64,000 bases of DNA, taken from NCBI GenBank assembly GCA_963576565.1, contig OY755044.1:96424752-96488751 (forward strand), given 5' to 3'. The translations under genes were made by a program, and so were the position numbers. This DNA is from Aspidapion aeneum. Lineage: Eukaryota; Arthropoda; Insecta; Coleoptera; Brentidae. How positions within the stretch are numbered: position 1 is the first letter of the stretch; each line of letters opens with the position of its first letter. Positions 21,838 to 32,399 of the stretch are shown in pieces. Below the pieces are notes generated by a model. The model made no database searches. It was not told the origin of the DNA and saw nothing but the letters and a program-made list of their open reading frames with translations.

Positions 21838-22587
21838 TTTTTAGCTCACACATATACTATACTATAGTAGTGTAAGCTATGGTGATCCTAATTTTTTCGA
21901 GAAAAAAAAAGTTGCTCCGATTTCAAAAATTTTTATATATCTTTGCGTTTCAGATGATTTTGAAACTTTTTTGTTGCGCCGTCTGTCTGTCTGTCTGTCT
22001 GTCTGTATATCTGTCTGTTTGTATGTCTGTAACGACCAACGCGCATAACGCAAAAACCACTTGGCCGATTTTAATGAAATTTGGTACCTAGGCTGGATCT
22101 TGGGTCGAGATGGTCCCATTTAAAAATGAACAAAATCCACCGAACAGAAACCAAATAAAAGGGTGGAGGTAGATTTCAAAAATTAGAGTTCATGTGAAAA
22201 TATGGCGTGTGTGATATCAAACGAAAGGTAATTGAGTCCGGAGTTTAACAAAATACAATTTAGTTTTTTGTTTTTTTTAAGGGTGGGGGTAGATTTCAAA
22301 AATTTGAGTTTAAGTCAAAACATGGCTTGTGTGGTATCAAACGAAAGGTAATTGAGTCCGGAGTTTAACAAAATACATTTTAGTTTTTTGTTTTTTTTAA
22401 GGGTGGGGGTAGATTTCAAAAATTTTAGTTTAAGTCAAAACATGGCTTGTGTGGTATCAAACAAAAGGTAATTTTGTGTGGAGTTAAATAAAATATATTT
22501 CAGTTTTTAGTTATATTAGCTCACACGTACACTATAACTATAGTACCTAGTGTGAGCTTAGGGGCCCATATATTGGCAGAGTATTTC
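21838..22587 (+). mobile_element. HINE-like family A element, copy 5, inside the LINE frame
   Basis: Full-length: left hairpin CTCACACATATACTATAC, TCTG microsatellite (21981-22030), ATAACGCAAAAACCACTTGG block, three minisatellite units and a right tail GGCAGAGTATTTC. It sits between codons of the LINE (…PSTLK | MYEERL…), so the element ends can be read to within the flanking T run. Confidence 0.88.
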
Positions 22588-23483
22588 TTTTAATGTTGAG
22601 GGAAGTTTAGTGAATCTACGTTAAACTCTTTCTAGCAGATCTGAATCTTTTTCAAAGTATGGATTCCATACCACCACAGCATGCTCGAGATTAGGTCTTA
22701 TATAGGTTTTATATATTAGAATGCATATCTTTTCAGTGATTTCGGTAAATGCTCTTCTGATAAGATAAATCATAGAGTTTGATTTTTTTACTATTTTGAC
22801 AATGTGAGCTTCCCATTTTAAGTCCTGGCTAATTGTAACAGCCAAATCTTTCTGCTGTGACACTTTCTAGCTCTTGGTTGTTAATAAAGTATGCGAGATG
22901 GGGGTTGTTATAGCCAATATGTAGCACTGTGCACTTACTGGAGTTTAGTTTGATGAGCCATTTCTTTGTCCAGTCTTCGAGCTCTGATAGGTCTTGATGC
23001 AGTTGACCATGGTGGATGGAGGGGTCGCCGTAAAAGTTAGCATTATCACAGAAAAGCTTATTCTACTAAGGATGTTTTCTGACATGTCAGCGATGTATAT
23101 CAGAAAAAGCAATGCTGCCAATACTGAACCCTGTGGTACTCCACTTAAAACCCGTCGTTTATTTGAGAGACAATTTTCTATTCGCACTTGAAAAGTTCTT
23201 TCAGTCAGGTACCCTTTTATCCAATTTAATAATTTTCCTCCACTATGTTCTAATTTTAATAGTAGCCTTTGGATTGGTACCGAATCGAAAGCCTTTTCAA
23301 AGTCTACATATATAATATCTACTGTAATTTGTAATCGATGTTTTCATTGATTGATATCTATAGCAGTTTATTTTCGCCTGCTATTGTTCTGGTTTCTCTC
23401 GTATCTTGGTAGATGGCGCTTCTTGCGAGTTTTCTCACTATTTACATAGAATTAGAGACAAAACCGTCTAATTAACTTCGCAA

Positions 23484-23650
23484 GAGTGTCACATTGACCA
23501 AGCAGTGTTCTGAGTAGTCCCATAAGGACGAAACAGTTAACTGTCAACACTTATTAGGTCCATTAGATTTTGGACCCCCGTGAGATTAAGCTTTCAAGCT
23601 ACCCACGGAAAAATATGAGAGAAACAAAAACTTCCTTTTACCCAATAAGG
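23484..23650 (+). repeat. Hammerhead-bearing module, copy 1
   Basis: About 165 bp shared with 50803-50968: GTCACATTGACCAAGCAGTG, then the ribozyme-like fold, GGACCCCCGTGAG, AAGCTTTCAAG, CACGGAAAAATATGAGAGAA and ACAAAAAC. A second hairpin (CCGTGAG...CCCACGG, one mismatch) follows the ribozyme. Flanks differ between the copies, so the limits approximate a mobile unit. No coding frame is seen. Confidence 0.75.
23504..23551 (+). ncRNA. Type-I hammerhead ribozyme motif, G8 altered
   Basis: Stem I AGTGTT (23504-23509) pairs with AACACT (23546-23551). A second helix GACC (23496-23499)/GGTC lies beyond an internal loop. The core reads CTGAGTA (23510-23516) where CUGANGA is required, so G8 is U. Stem II is GTCC-CATAA-GGAC, then GAAA, stem III CAG-TTAA-CTG, and the scissile UC at 23544-23545. 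All helices are perfect, but G8 is catalytic, so self-cleavage should be lost or severely reduced. Confidence 0.8.
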
Positions 23651-23684
23651 ATTTTTTTTTCTTATTTGATTGACACGATCACCA

Positions 23685-23723
23685 TAGCTCACACTACTAT
23701 AGTTGTAGTATACATGTGAGCTA
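23685..23723 (-). mobile_element. HINE end-hairpin fragment
   Basis: GATCACCATAGCTCACACTA...ATGTGAGCTAAAA is the terminal hairpin of family A, with no body attached. It is a solo end, possibly left by truncation. Confidence 0.65.
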
Positions 23724-23752
23724 AAACACTACTGTAGTTATATACGTCTGAG

Positions 23753-24874
23753 CGTGGCCCCGGTCTATCTTGAACAAAAAGCAAACATAGGTTTTAAAGA
23801 GTCGTGCAAAGTGTGCAATGAATAAAAAAAAAATACGCGCATTAAATGTTCTAATATTTTAATATAACAAATTTAATAATACATTTACCAACTTGTAACT
23901 CAGCAATTCTACAAAGAAAGTTTTCTACGTCGCTGACTGAAAGCGTCTACCACACTGTCTAAGTCGACCTCAACATCCTTTTCTATGAATAACAATGACA
24001 AACCTGAGTGTCTCTCTTGAGTCATAGTTGTTCTAAGCCAATTAAAAACTCTCCTCATGGCAGAGAAAGACCTCCCGCAAGTTGCACTTAAAATTGGAAG
24101 AATACTCGCAACTTTAAAAAGTTGGTAGAGGTTTGGATAGGTGTTTTCTGCTATATGTTTTTTGATAGAATCATGACCAACAGTTTGATTTAACCGAAAA
24201 ATACAATTCTTTAAAACGGTCATTTCTGCTCTTAGAGTAGAAGTATTAATATTAAAAATTTCCCGGTATTGCTCGACGAATTTATTCCATTTAACGACGT
24301 GGGAAAACTTAATATGAAAATGGTTATGAAATTGTCACCAAAATCGGAAAATTTCCATAAGACACTAAACGCTAACCTCAAAAAAACTAAAAAGATTATT
24401 ATATTTATTTTAGAAAAACAGTTTAAAAAGGTCTTTTATAACCTTACGACATCTACAACCCGATTTCGGAAACAGAGGGGCAAAGGTTGCTGTCTTTATT
24501 AAATGCGAAATTCAACTTACAAGATGTCGCCAATATGTATGAAATATTCAATATGCATAATTATGTTTAAATTTAAAAAATATTTTCGGGAAATTGCATA
24601 AGCGCAGAAAAGTTACCGATAATTTAAAGAGAAAAAGCCTAATTCCGCAAGACAAGGGCTTTTTCCTGAAATGTAAACATTATCTGAATGATTTTAAATT
24701 TTAATGCACCTATTTTATTTGAATATTTCCCGAATAATAATAGAAAAGTATGTATTTTCAGCGTCATGTTCTTTTACTAGTAGTCGGTAGGGGAGGCCTA
24801 AAATATCTTAGGGGGGCCTGAGGGACTTCAGGGGGGGGGCAGGCCCACCCTGGCCCCCCCTAGCTACGCCAATG
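23753..24874 (-). mobile_element. hAT element, copy 2, lacking one terminal repeat
   Basis: Inverted near-identical copy of 20322-21526. Its right edge is the intact GCTAGCTACGCCAATG... terminus ending at 24874. The left edge starts CGTGGCCCCGGTCTATC, so about 34 bp including the usual TIR are missing. Yet CGTCTGAG is duplicated exactly on both sides (23745-23752 and 24875-24882). Confidence 0.88.
23909..24271 (-). pseudogene. hAT transposase C-terminal fragment, copy 2
   Basis: Same dimerisation-domain frame as copy 1, with substitutions (ILPILSATCGRSFSAMRRVF replaces the usual CERSFS). Conversion of the conserved E to G within the ERSFS motif suggests loss of function. The stop is at 23909-23911. 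The N-terminal and catalytic parts are absent. Confidence 0.85.
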
Positions 24875-24884
24875 CGTCTGAGCG

Positions 24885-25267
24885 AAAATCTTTAAAATGT
24901 ATACTTAATGAATATTTGCCCAGAACTGATGAGAGAAGAAAGTAAAGTTTTTAGACGATTGACGAAGCAAATCTACAAACATGACGTGTAAGTAAGTAAA
25001 TAAATCCGAAATTAGAATATCCCTTGAATCAGTTTCCAGATTATTTTAAATGACGAGACGTTACTAAGAATATTTTTCCCATATTAATTGAAATTTATCT
25101 GATGATTCATAGTCAGCTAAAAATCTGCTCATGAACTTGTCGAGGTCAAACTTTGTTTTATAATTACTTCTTAGTTATTATTTACGGTAATTATTTCAAA
25201 CAAGCCAACCATGGCATACTATAACAGAACGGTGGGTAATAATAATTGTTTTAGGCACCTATCAATC
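24885..25267. other. Spacer without recognised features
   Basis: AT-rich with no recurrent module or convincing frame. It may be remnant intron or intergenic DNA between hAT copy 2 and family C. Confidence 0.35.
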
Positions 25268-26695
25268 TTTTTTTTACTTAACTGCAGCACGGCGCAGGAA
25301 GGGTAATGTTTTTTGATTGTTGTGTGTATGTAAGTAAATATCGCACCCCCGCTAAAAAATCACAACTCAAAAAACATTGTTTTGAGAAAATCGCTGTTAA
25401 AGAATTTAGTTCATTAGAAAGATTCATTTTTCACTTACAAGACAAAATACGAGTTAACATGTTATTTTATATCAACAGGAACCTATTAACTCAATGTAAT
25501 TGGTGCAGTACGTTTCTCAGAAAAAATGATTTTTGTCGTTTTTAGTTAAAAAAGACAAAAACCCGATATTCTGACACTTTTTTAGAACAAGGCATCATGA
25601 CATTGTAAATCAGGATGTCACGCAGGATGGTAAATAATATAAAAAAAGAAAACAAATAAAGAAGAAACTTTGTATTTATTTTTACAACGAGTTATAAAAT
25701 GCTGAATAACAACTAGGAATGTGATTATTCTCTAATAAATTCAAAATATTTTTTTCTTATTCTCCTTAATTCTAAGTACACTGAACAATTCGAAAAAAAC
25801 AGTCACACAACACAAAAAAGAACAGTATTTTACTTGTTATATGGGTCAGATTTAACCAATAGTTCACAAGAAAACCTTCACAACTCGAAATGTGACTCTT
25901 TTCAGGATGAAACTCCACGTTCACGCTGTTATAAAGTCAAAAGTGACACTGTAAAGGAACGCATCCTCAGCTAAACTGGACAAAATAAAAGAGTCACATC
26001 GCCATTTCGCGGTGAATTGTCAAAACATAAATGTGACGCTTTTATGGAAGAAAGTACAAGTTATTTCGATGATGGCGGCAGATTTATCTCAATAAGGGCG
26101 ATTTTTGAGTTGTGACTCTTTTTCAGCGGGTGTGCGATATGTTTGTGTCACGCTAGAGGCTCAACGGCTGAACCAATTTTGACAAAAAAGGTGTCGTTGA
26201 ATTTGCCACTGATCCCGAAGGTGCTATAGGCTATACTTTTTTAAACATTAATCAACATGGCGGTCTTCAGACGTCATTTTGTCACATGATGTAGGCTTTA
26301 AGTCATACAAATTGTCTAAATTTCAGGCGATTTTATTGAAATTCCTTTGATTACCCATTGAAAATGTCCTCTAATTTGCTGTAGTTACTTTGTAGTCCTC
26401 CCTGCTTCCTCCCATCCCCCTCCTGTCATTCCCCCCACCCTATTCAAAAACCATATTTGCATAATTTTATTAAATATAGAGCGATTTCAAAATTTATTTC
26501 TGCATAAGCTTTCAGATTTTTTTCCAACACAACAATTTCCTAAGTGCGCTTTGGGCATCAAAACTAAAAGTTGATGGAAGCATGTCGTACATTATAGGTA
26601 TACCTATCAATTTGGTACTCAACTGCGACTAGCACTTACAAGTAAATTCAGCAGTTGGATGTAGTTGTTTTTATTTAATTTTTTTTTATTTTTAA
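25268..26695 (-). mobile_element. Family C element, inverted copy, split by a MITE
   Basis: Begins TTAACTGCAGCACGGCG (inverse of the family right end), continues with the AACATTACCC inverse and, after the nested element, GGTGCTATAGGCTATAC, GTCATTTTGTCACATGATG and a C-rich purine-complement stretch. It reaches the TACTCAACTGCGACTAG end near 26620. It faces the copy starting at 27040 head to head. Confidence 0.65.
25341..26137. mobile_element. TA-flanked TIR element, 797 bp, nested in family C
   Basis: Ends TCGCACCCCCGCTAAAAAAT and TTTCAGCGGGTGTGCGA, with further inverted CACAACTC/GAGTTGTG inside. It is flanked by TA (25339-25340 and 26138-26139). The uninterrupted family C copy near 29270 shows the empty site GTAAATATGTTTGTG-like (inverse). 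TA target suggests Tc1/mariner type. A frame of about 60 codons near its left end has no known motif. Confidence 0.7.
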
Positions 26696-27187
26696 TGTGT
26701 ATTTTACCAAAGAATTTGCTTTGTTTTGTTTTTAGTAGAGTTTTTTTGGCATCAACAAAGTATTTTTTTGTCCATATAGTTTTATTTTAAATTAGGTATG
26801 CCCCCCCTCCAAGAGAAATGTGAAATGACACCCCTGGTTTTGCAGTCATAATTTTATTGGCAAAGCAACGGAAAAACAGGTATTGAATTGCATTCGTCTT
26901 ACAAGATCTAGGTTAAAGAATTCCTATTGCGTCTGAAACCGTTAACATACTTACTTTTTTGTTTTTAGTTTGTTTAAATGTGGGTAAGTATATTGTCCGA
27001 CATAAACGATCAAATATATCATAACAAATACATTTTAGGTAATAAAAAATTTTTTAATTAAAAAAACACCCAACTGCTTAATTTACTTATAAGTACTAAT
27101 CGCAGTTGAGTACAAAATTGATAGGTATACCTATAATGTACGACATGCTTCAACTTTTAGTTTTGATGCCCAAAGCGCACTTACGAA
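26545..27187. repeat. Inverted junction between two family C copies
   Basis: About 26545-26695 and 27040-27187 are inverse: GCTTTGGGCATCAAAACTAA, GTCGTACATTATAGGTATAC and TACTCAACTGCGACTAG occur in both arms. The spacer of about 340 bp contains GGTATGCCCCCCCTCC and nothing coding. Confidence 0.7.
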
Positions 27188-29334
27188 ATTAAACAGTTTT
27201 GTATTTTCATGAATCAGGTTATTGGGTAATTTTGTACCCAACTGCGACTAGTAGTTACAAGTCAGTTGGGTTTTTTTTTTATTTAAAATTTTTTTTATTT
27301 CCAATTTTTACGTTTATTTTTTATTCAGCCTTATAAAAAGCATTATGCATTTACAATTCATTTAGCGTTACCCAAAAAGTATACGTGTAGATTTTCTACG
27401 GACGCGAACAGTAGTACCTTCCATAAAGTGATGATGGAGGAGAAGAGATGGAGGAGGGAACTAGTAAAATTGTGTCGAAAAAATCTGAAAGCGTGTGCCG
27501 AAAGAATTTTTTAAATCGCTCTATATTTGTGAAAGGTATAGCTATAACTATTACTAATAAGGAGGGAGGGGAGAAGAGAGGGAGGGGGAAACTCCTCCGT
27601 AGTAAAATGATGTTGGAAAAAAGCCTTCAAGCGTGTGCAGAAAGAACTTTTGAAATCGCTCCATATAGATAATATTATTTGGTAAACTTATCACGTCCTT
27701 GCAATGCAACTATAGGTAAATTTAGTGGGAATAAGGACACTGTTGTTCTGGTAAATATACGTTTTAATCCATCGGTAACGTTTCGACAATGGTTTTTGTC
27801 TTCATCAGACTAAAAAGGTTACAACTCATTAGTGAGATAATACAAAATACGGCACATTAATACATCACCAATTAAAAATTATTATTCTTTCCCAATAAAT
27901 AACATTTAAAATGACCTTATTAACAATATATTATTTTTTTCCTAAATATTTTTTTCCCTTTTAATGTATATGTAACTGATTTTTTTATTTATTTATATAA
28001 AGAAATAATTATGGTTTATTTTTCTTCTTTTTTTTTAAATATATATATAATTATACAAAGGTTCAAAAAATTTTGTCACTATAATAACTGATGGGTGGCT
28101 CAATAAAATACGCACAAAGAGATCAATCAGCTATTCATATAAAAACAATAATAATAAATAAAACCTGTAGCAAGCCATAATACCATGTAGAAAATAACAA
28201 CAATGTACACATTATAAACCTATGTTAAAATTTAAAACAAAATTAAAAAGGACTGTTGAAATATTTAAAATTCCGTACTCACCCTTCAGACTAGATCGTA
28301 CATTGGAACAACAAAAAACAAGAATTCAAGCACATCAGGAAAACAAACGGCACAAAATTAAAAACGAAACCCAACATTAATCTGCTAATTATTTATATTT
28401 TCTTTTTTTTTCTTTTTGATTGATCAGTTACTATAGTGACAAAATTTTTTGAACCTTTGTATAAAAAAAATTTATATATATTAAAAAAAAAAGAAGATAA
28501 ATAAACCATAATTATTTCTTTATATAAATAAATAAAAAAATCAGTTACATATACATTAAAAGGGAAAAAAATATTTAGGAAAAAAATAATATATTGTTAA
28601 TAAGGTCATTTTAAATGTTATTTATTGGGAAAAGAATAATAATTTTTAATTGGTGATGTATTAATGTGCCGTATTTTGTATTATCTTACTAATGAGTTGT
28701 AACCTTTTTAGTCTGATGAAGACAAAAACCATTGTCGAAACGTTACCGATGGATTAAAACGTATATTTACCAGAACAAGTGTCCTTATTCCCACTAAATT
28801 TACCTATAGATAAAATTATGCGAATATGGTTTTTGAATGGGTGGCAGCATATATATTTGTGAAACTTGTAGCTATAACTATTACCAATAAGGATGGCGGG
28901 TAGGAGAGAGGGAGAGTGAGGGGACTAATGTTGGAAAAACAATCTGAAAGCGTATGCAGAGAGAATTTTTGAAATCGCTCTATATTTAATAAAATTATGC
29001 GAATATGGTTTTTGAATGGGTAATGGGCAAATAAGAGGACATTTGCAATGGGTAATCAAAGGAATTTCAATAAAATCGCCTGAAATTTAGATAATTTGTA
29101 TGCCTTAAAGCCTACATCATGTGACAAAATGGCGTCTGAAGACCGCCAAGTTGATTCCTGCTTTAAAAAAATATAGCCTATAGCACCTTCGGGATCAGTA
29201 GTAATTCAACGACACCTTTTTTGTCAAAATCGTTTCAGCCGTTTAGCCTCCAGCGTGACACAAACATATTTACTTACTTACATACAACAATCAAAAAACA
29301 TTACCCTTCCTTTCGCCGTCCTGCAGTTGGGTAA
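27040..29334 (+). mobile_element. Family C element, long copy with internal tandem units and a nested element
   Basis: Runs from the CCCAACTGC end through AGTTGGGTTTTT, TTTCTACGGACGCGAACAG and two or three tandem units (AAAGCGTGTGCMGAAAGAA + ATCGCTCTATA + GGAGGGAGGGGAGAAGAGAG) to the GTCCTGCAGTTGGGTAA end at 29334. A fold-back element (27710-28809) interrupts it between tandem units. The purine-rich units give a 74-codon frame near 27448 with no recognised domain. Confidence 0.65.
27710..28809. mobile_element. Fold-back (PLE-type) element with about 390-bp arms carrying hammerhead-like cores
   Basis: 27710-28100 and about 28420-28809 are near-perfect inverse copies, from CTATAGGTAAATTTAGTGGG inward to CAAAAAATTTTGTCACTATA. 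Each arm has CTGATGA + A + GACA...TGTC hairpin + GAAA + CGTT...AACG + UA (plus strand 28713-28763; minus strand 27808-27758). The loop of about 320 bp has a weak frame (FKIPYSPFRLDRTLEQQKTR) that I cannot assign. Architecture matches PLE inverted terminal repeats. No RT or endonuclease is left. Confidence 0.6.
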
Positions 29335-29339
29335 AAAAT

Positions 29340-29935
29340 TTTTATATGCTTAAATCTCGCGCGGGTCGATCTCACTTGCTATCAGTCCTGAGACGGATCA
29401 ACAGTTTGGATTAAAACAATAAACATAACTCTACTTTTAAAAAAAAGAGGAAGAGCTTCCGAGCGCTTCGGGGCGTCAAATCAAACGATCGAGTCTGTGA
29501 ACACACCCTCGTTCGGTGCTTCTGCTAACTACCTTACTATCTTATTTATATGGTAAAACTCTTGGCGTGTGGTAGCCAACAGAGGTGATCGTATTGGGTA
29601 ATTTTTTTTTCGAGAGACCAGTATGGCGTATTTTGGGGATTGCTTTGAAAAAGAGATGACGTCTCATTACTAATCAAAATGTTTTTAATAGTTAATTACA
29701 TTTTAAAAACACCAAATTACGTAATTAATGGCGAAAGAAAATAATAAACAAAAATAATTAATAAAGTTTGACGTCACAGAAAGCAATCGAGCGATATTAC
29801 TTTATTTCTAAAAATAAAGTTATTATTTTAAGACAACCAGAACAAAAGAACACAATTTCTGTTACCACACAAACTACGTAGATGTCTTGGGATCCCTTTT
29901 TAAAAAGGTCTACCTACGCCAAAAGATTTCGGAAA
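29340..29935. other. Spacer with a module shared with 11097-11180
   Basis: 29455-29535 (GAGCGCTTCGGGGCGTCAAA, TCGAGTCTGTGAAC, TGCTAACTAC) matches about 11097-11170 inverted, marking a dispersed repeat of about 80 bp. The rest is AT-rich with no frame. Confidence 0.4.
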
Positions 29936-30109
29936 ATCCACTTTTCAGAATCATTTTATATAACTTTTAAATTGCCGCTGTAAACCCTCAATTAACACAG
30001 CTGTGCATTCAAAATATATATTTATATAACCAAAAAATAATACCATATTAGCTTTCTTTTAAATTGCTCCAAAAACCTACAAAAACCACCCCAGACTCCC
30101 CAAAATCTA

Positions 30110-30975
30110 AAAGGTTGTTTTTTTTTGCTTAAAAACTAAGCTTTTAAGGGAAAAATGTATAATACATTTTATTGTAGACAATGAAATTCCCTTTTAACAA
30201 GATATAACTCAATGGGGTTAGACTGATTACAAACTCTCCAGCGGCGTCTGTTAATTGAAGTAATTTAAAAAAGTTAAGAAAATACCCGTGTTTTTGCAAT
30301 GATTTAACATGGCCGAATTGGTTTCATAATTAAATCTTTAGGGGCGTCCGTAAATTAAATCGATAAAAAAATCAGAAAATAAGCCATTTTTGTTATTTAA
30401 TGTCTGTTTTATTTAATTTTCTTAGAAACTCAGCTTAATATGAAAAAATATATACCATACTTCATTGTAGACAATAAAATTCCCTTTTCAACAATGTAAA
30501 TCTCGGTAGGGTTTGACTTATAACAAACTCTCCAGCGACGTCCGTAATTGGGGGTGATTCTAAAAAATCATTTAAAAAAAACATGGTTTTTAAACGTTTT
30601 ATTCGATTTTCTTAAAAACCAAGCTATTTATCAAAAAATCTGTTCTATACTTTGTCGTAGACAATAAAATGTACAACAAAGGGGAAGTTATTTCATCGTT
30701 ACCGCTCCAGTGATGTCCTTAATTTAAAGTAATTATTTAAGACCACCAAACTAATCATTTCTTTTAGAGGTTTTATCAAATTTTCTTAAGAACAAAGCTT
30801 TTTACTACAATATAAGTTATCTACCGTAGGGTGGATAATGAAATTTCTTTTTAAACAGTGTATCACAGAATGTGTTAAAAAATATGGGTAACTCTCCAGA
30901 GGCGTCCGTACACTGGGGTCACTTTCAAAAATTACCAAAAATAACATTTTTGTTAAATTTTCTTAAAAACTAACG
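30110..30975. repeat. Degenerate tandem array, unit about 180 bp
   Basis: ACTCTCCAGYGRCGTCCGTAA-like phrases occur near 30232, 30527, 30705 and 30890. Each is preceded by TTGTAGACAATGAAATTCCC-like and TTTTCTTAAAAACYAAGCTT-like phrases. The first interval is longer (about 293 bp) and contains an extra partial unit. An old satellite-like array with no coding content. Confidence 0.65.
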
Positions 30976-31199
30976 TCAGTAGGATAGAATAAGGTAAAAC
31001 TTAATTTTTTTCTTAAGAAGCTTTTTTTAAATTGATAAAGTATGTATAAAAAATTGATTATATTGGTTATTTTTAAAAATTTACCCTGCCTGGTCTAAAA
31101 TAAAGGATACTGCAACACATTTTTTTCCAAGAAATGTAGTTTTTAAGAAAAATTTATAAAAACATGTATTTCTAAATAATTTACGGACGCCACTGAAGA

Positions 31200-31660
31200 T
31201 CTACCTCCTTCTTCTTAGCTTATCGACCAATATATTTTTGGGAAGGGAATTTTGATGCCCCCAAAAAACTGTTGTGCAATTTTGGATAAAAAAATTAATT
31301 TTCGAGAAAATTAATTTTGGGGGTTTTGGCGGGATTTTCTTCGTCCCTCTCGATAATTCGAGCTGGCAACCGGAATATTCGGATTCAGCGGGATCGTATC
31401 AGCGGGAAATGGTCGGTTGCCAAAAAGAAAAATGCTTCTACACCGATAACGGAGAGTTTTTTTAGATTTTTTGTTCTAACTATAAGCTAATAAAAGTATT
31501 TTAAGTTTTGTTAGGTGTAAATCAGTGTACCAACCAAATTTTTGGTATTACTAAAATTATACTAAAATTTTCATTATCAAGAAGCTGATAATCCAAAACT
31601 TCGAATATTTGAAATTAGCAAACTACTAGTGTTTATTTCTCTTTAAGATAGCAAAATAAA
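31200..31660. other. Unassigned sequence with a small GC-rich islet
   Basis: 31320-31420 is richer in CpG than its surroundings and contains an inverted pair GGCAACCG/CGGTTGCC about 55 bp apart. An open frame of 63 codons crosses it without a recognised motif. I see no splice or promoter signal that would make it an exon. Confidence 0.3.
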
Positions 31661-31706
31661 AAAAATGCTCCTAGATCGGTTCAGTTCAGTTTCATTAAGT
31701 ATTGGC

Positions 31707-32389
31707 CGAGGGGTGGCTCGATCACCGATGTTTGTACACCAAAAGGAAAAACTTACGTTATTTCCAGAGGTATTTCCTCAAATTTCAATTGTATTTCCTA
31801 GAATTGCCCAAGCATTTCTTGGTATTTCCGAATATATTTCCCAGTACTTTCTGTTAGCTCCCGCTAAATTTCGCGGTTGTTTATATATTTTTAAAACCAC
31901 ACAATTGTATGAAGGACAGAGCGCATTTCGTGTATTTGGACATGCGCACCAACAACCAGAGAGATCCTTGTCGACCGCCTCGAGAAAATGGCGTGTTAAT
32001 TTCGTTCTCCAACTATTTCAAATATCTACACCTGAAAGTGCTCGATTTTTGTGTACTGAAGCATAGAACTAGAAACTTCAGCCCTTCAGCTACGTGGTGA
32101 CATCATTAGATCCAATCAGGGGCCCCTTAGAAGTGGAGAATTTGGCTGCAAACTGGTGAGTGCATTTGTATCTGATTACCGTTGTGTGGTTCCAACAATT
32201 AACCTATGGACCTTATTAATTATTTCGTAATTCATATCAATATATTTATGTTTGCTCGCGCCTTCATTAATTAAATTATACAGTCCATTGCATTTATCGT
32301 TTTTCTTACTGCGGGCATAACACTTTCCAAGTATTTCCTGGTATTTCCCCTAACTTGTACACCAAAAGGAAATACCGAGCCACCCCTCG
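31707..32389. mobile_element. hAT-like element with subterminal ATTTCC repeats
   Basis: Ends CGAGGGGTGGCTCGATCACC and GGAAATACCGAGCCACCCCTCG form TIRs. The flanking 8-mers GTATTGGC and GTATTGAA agree at six positions. GTATTTCC-type hexamers occur about five times within 31755-31850 and again near the right end, as do GTACACCAAAAGGAAA copies at both ends. Clustered subterminal repeats are typical binding sites for hAT transposases. The frame over 31665-32066 starts outside the element and is probably chance. Confidence 0.7.
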
Positions 32390-32399
32390 GTATTGAATT

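Larger units (their letters stand above)
20140..23335 (-). pseudogene. CR1-like LINE, RT to 3' end, split by a HINE and a hAT
   Basis: From 23335 the minus strand reads VDFEKAFDSVPIQRLLLKLE, then KGYLTERTFQVRIENCLS, SGVPQGSVLAALLFLIYIAD (RT block), FCDNANFYGD where YADD is expected, and LSELEDWTKKWLIKLNSSKC. After a frameshift comes DLAVTISQDLKWEAHIVKIV and IYKTYIRPNLEHAVVVWNP. The HINE at 21838-22587 then interrupts it. It resumes as MYEERLAKLGLTTLAERRR and NDWNRLPENIINAPTTNTF, and the hAT at 20322-21526 splits the final LDQYCPQ|LVR-stop. The 3' UTR runs toward 20140. The catalytic box is mutated and the 5' end is missing. Confidence 0.85.

Noticed and set aside
31665..32066. 133-codon frame as a host gene
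   Set aside because: It starts outside the hAT-like element and runs through its subterminal repeats (FPxxFPQIxIVFPR is the translation of ATTTCC repeats). No known domain or splice context.
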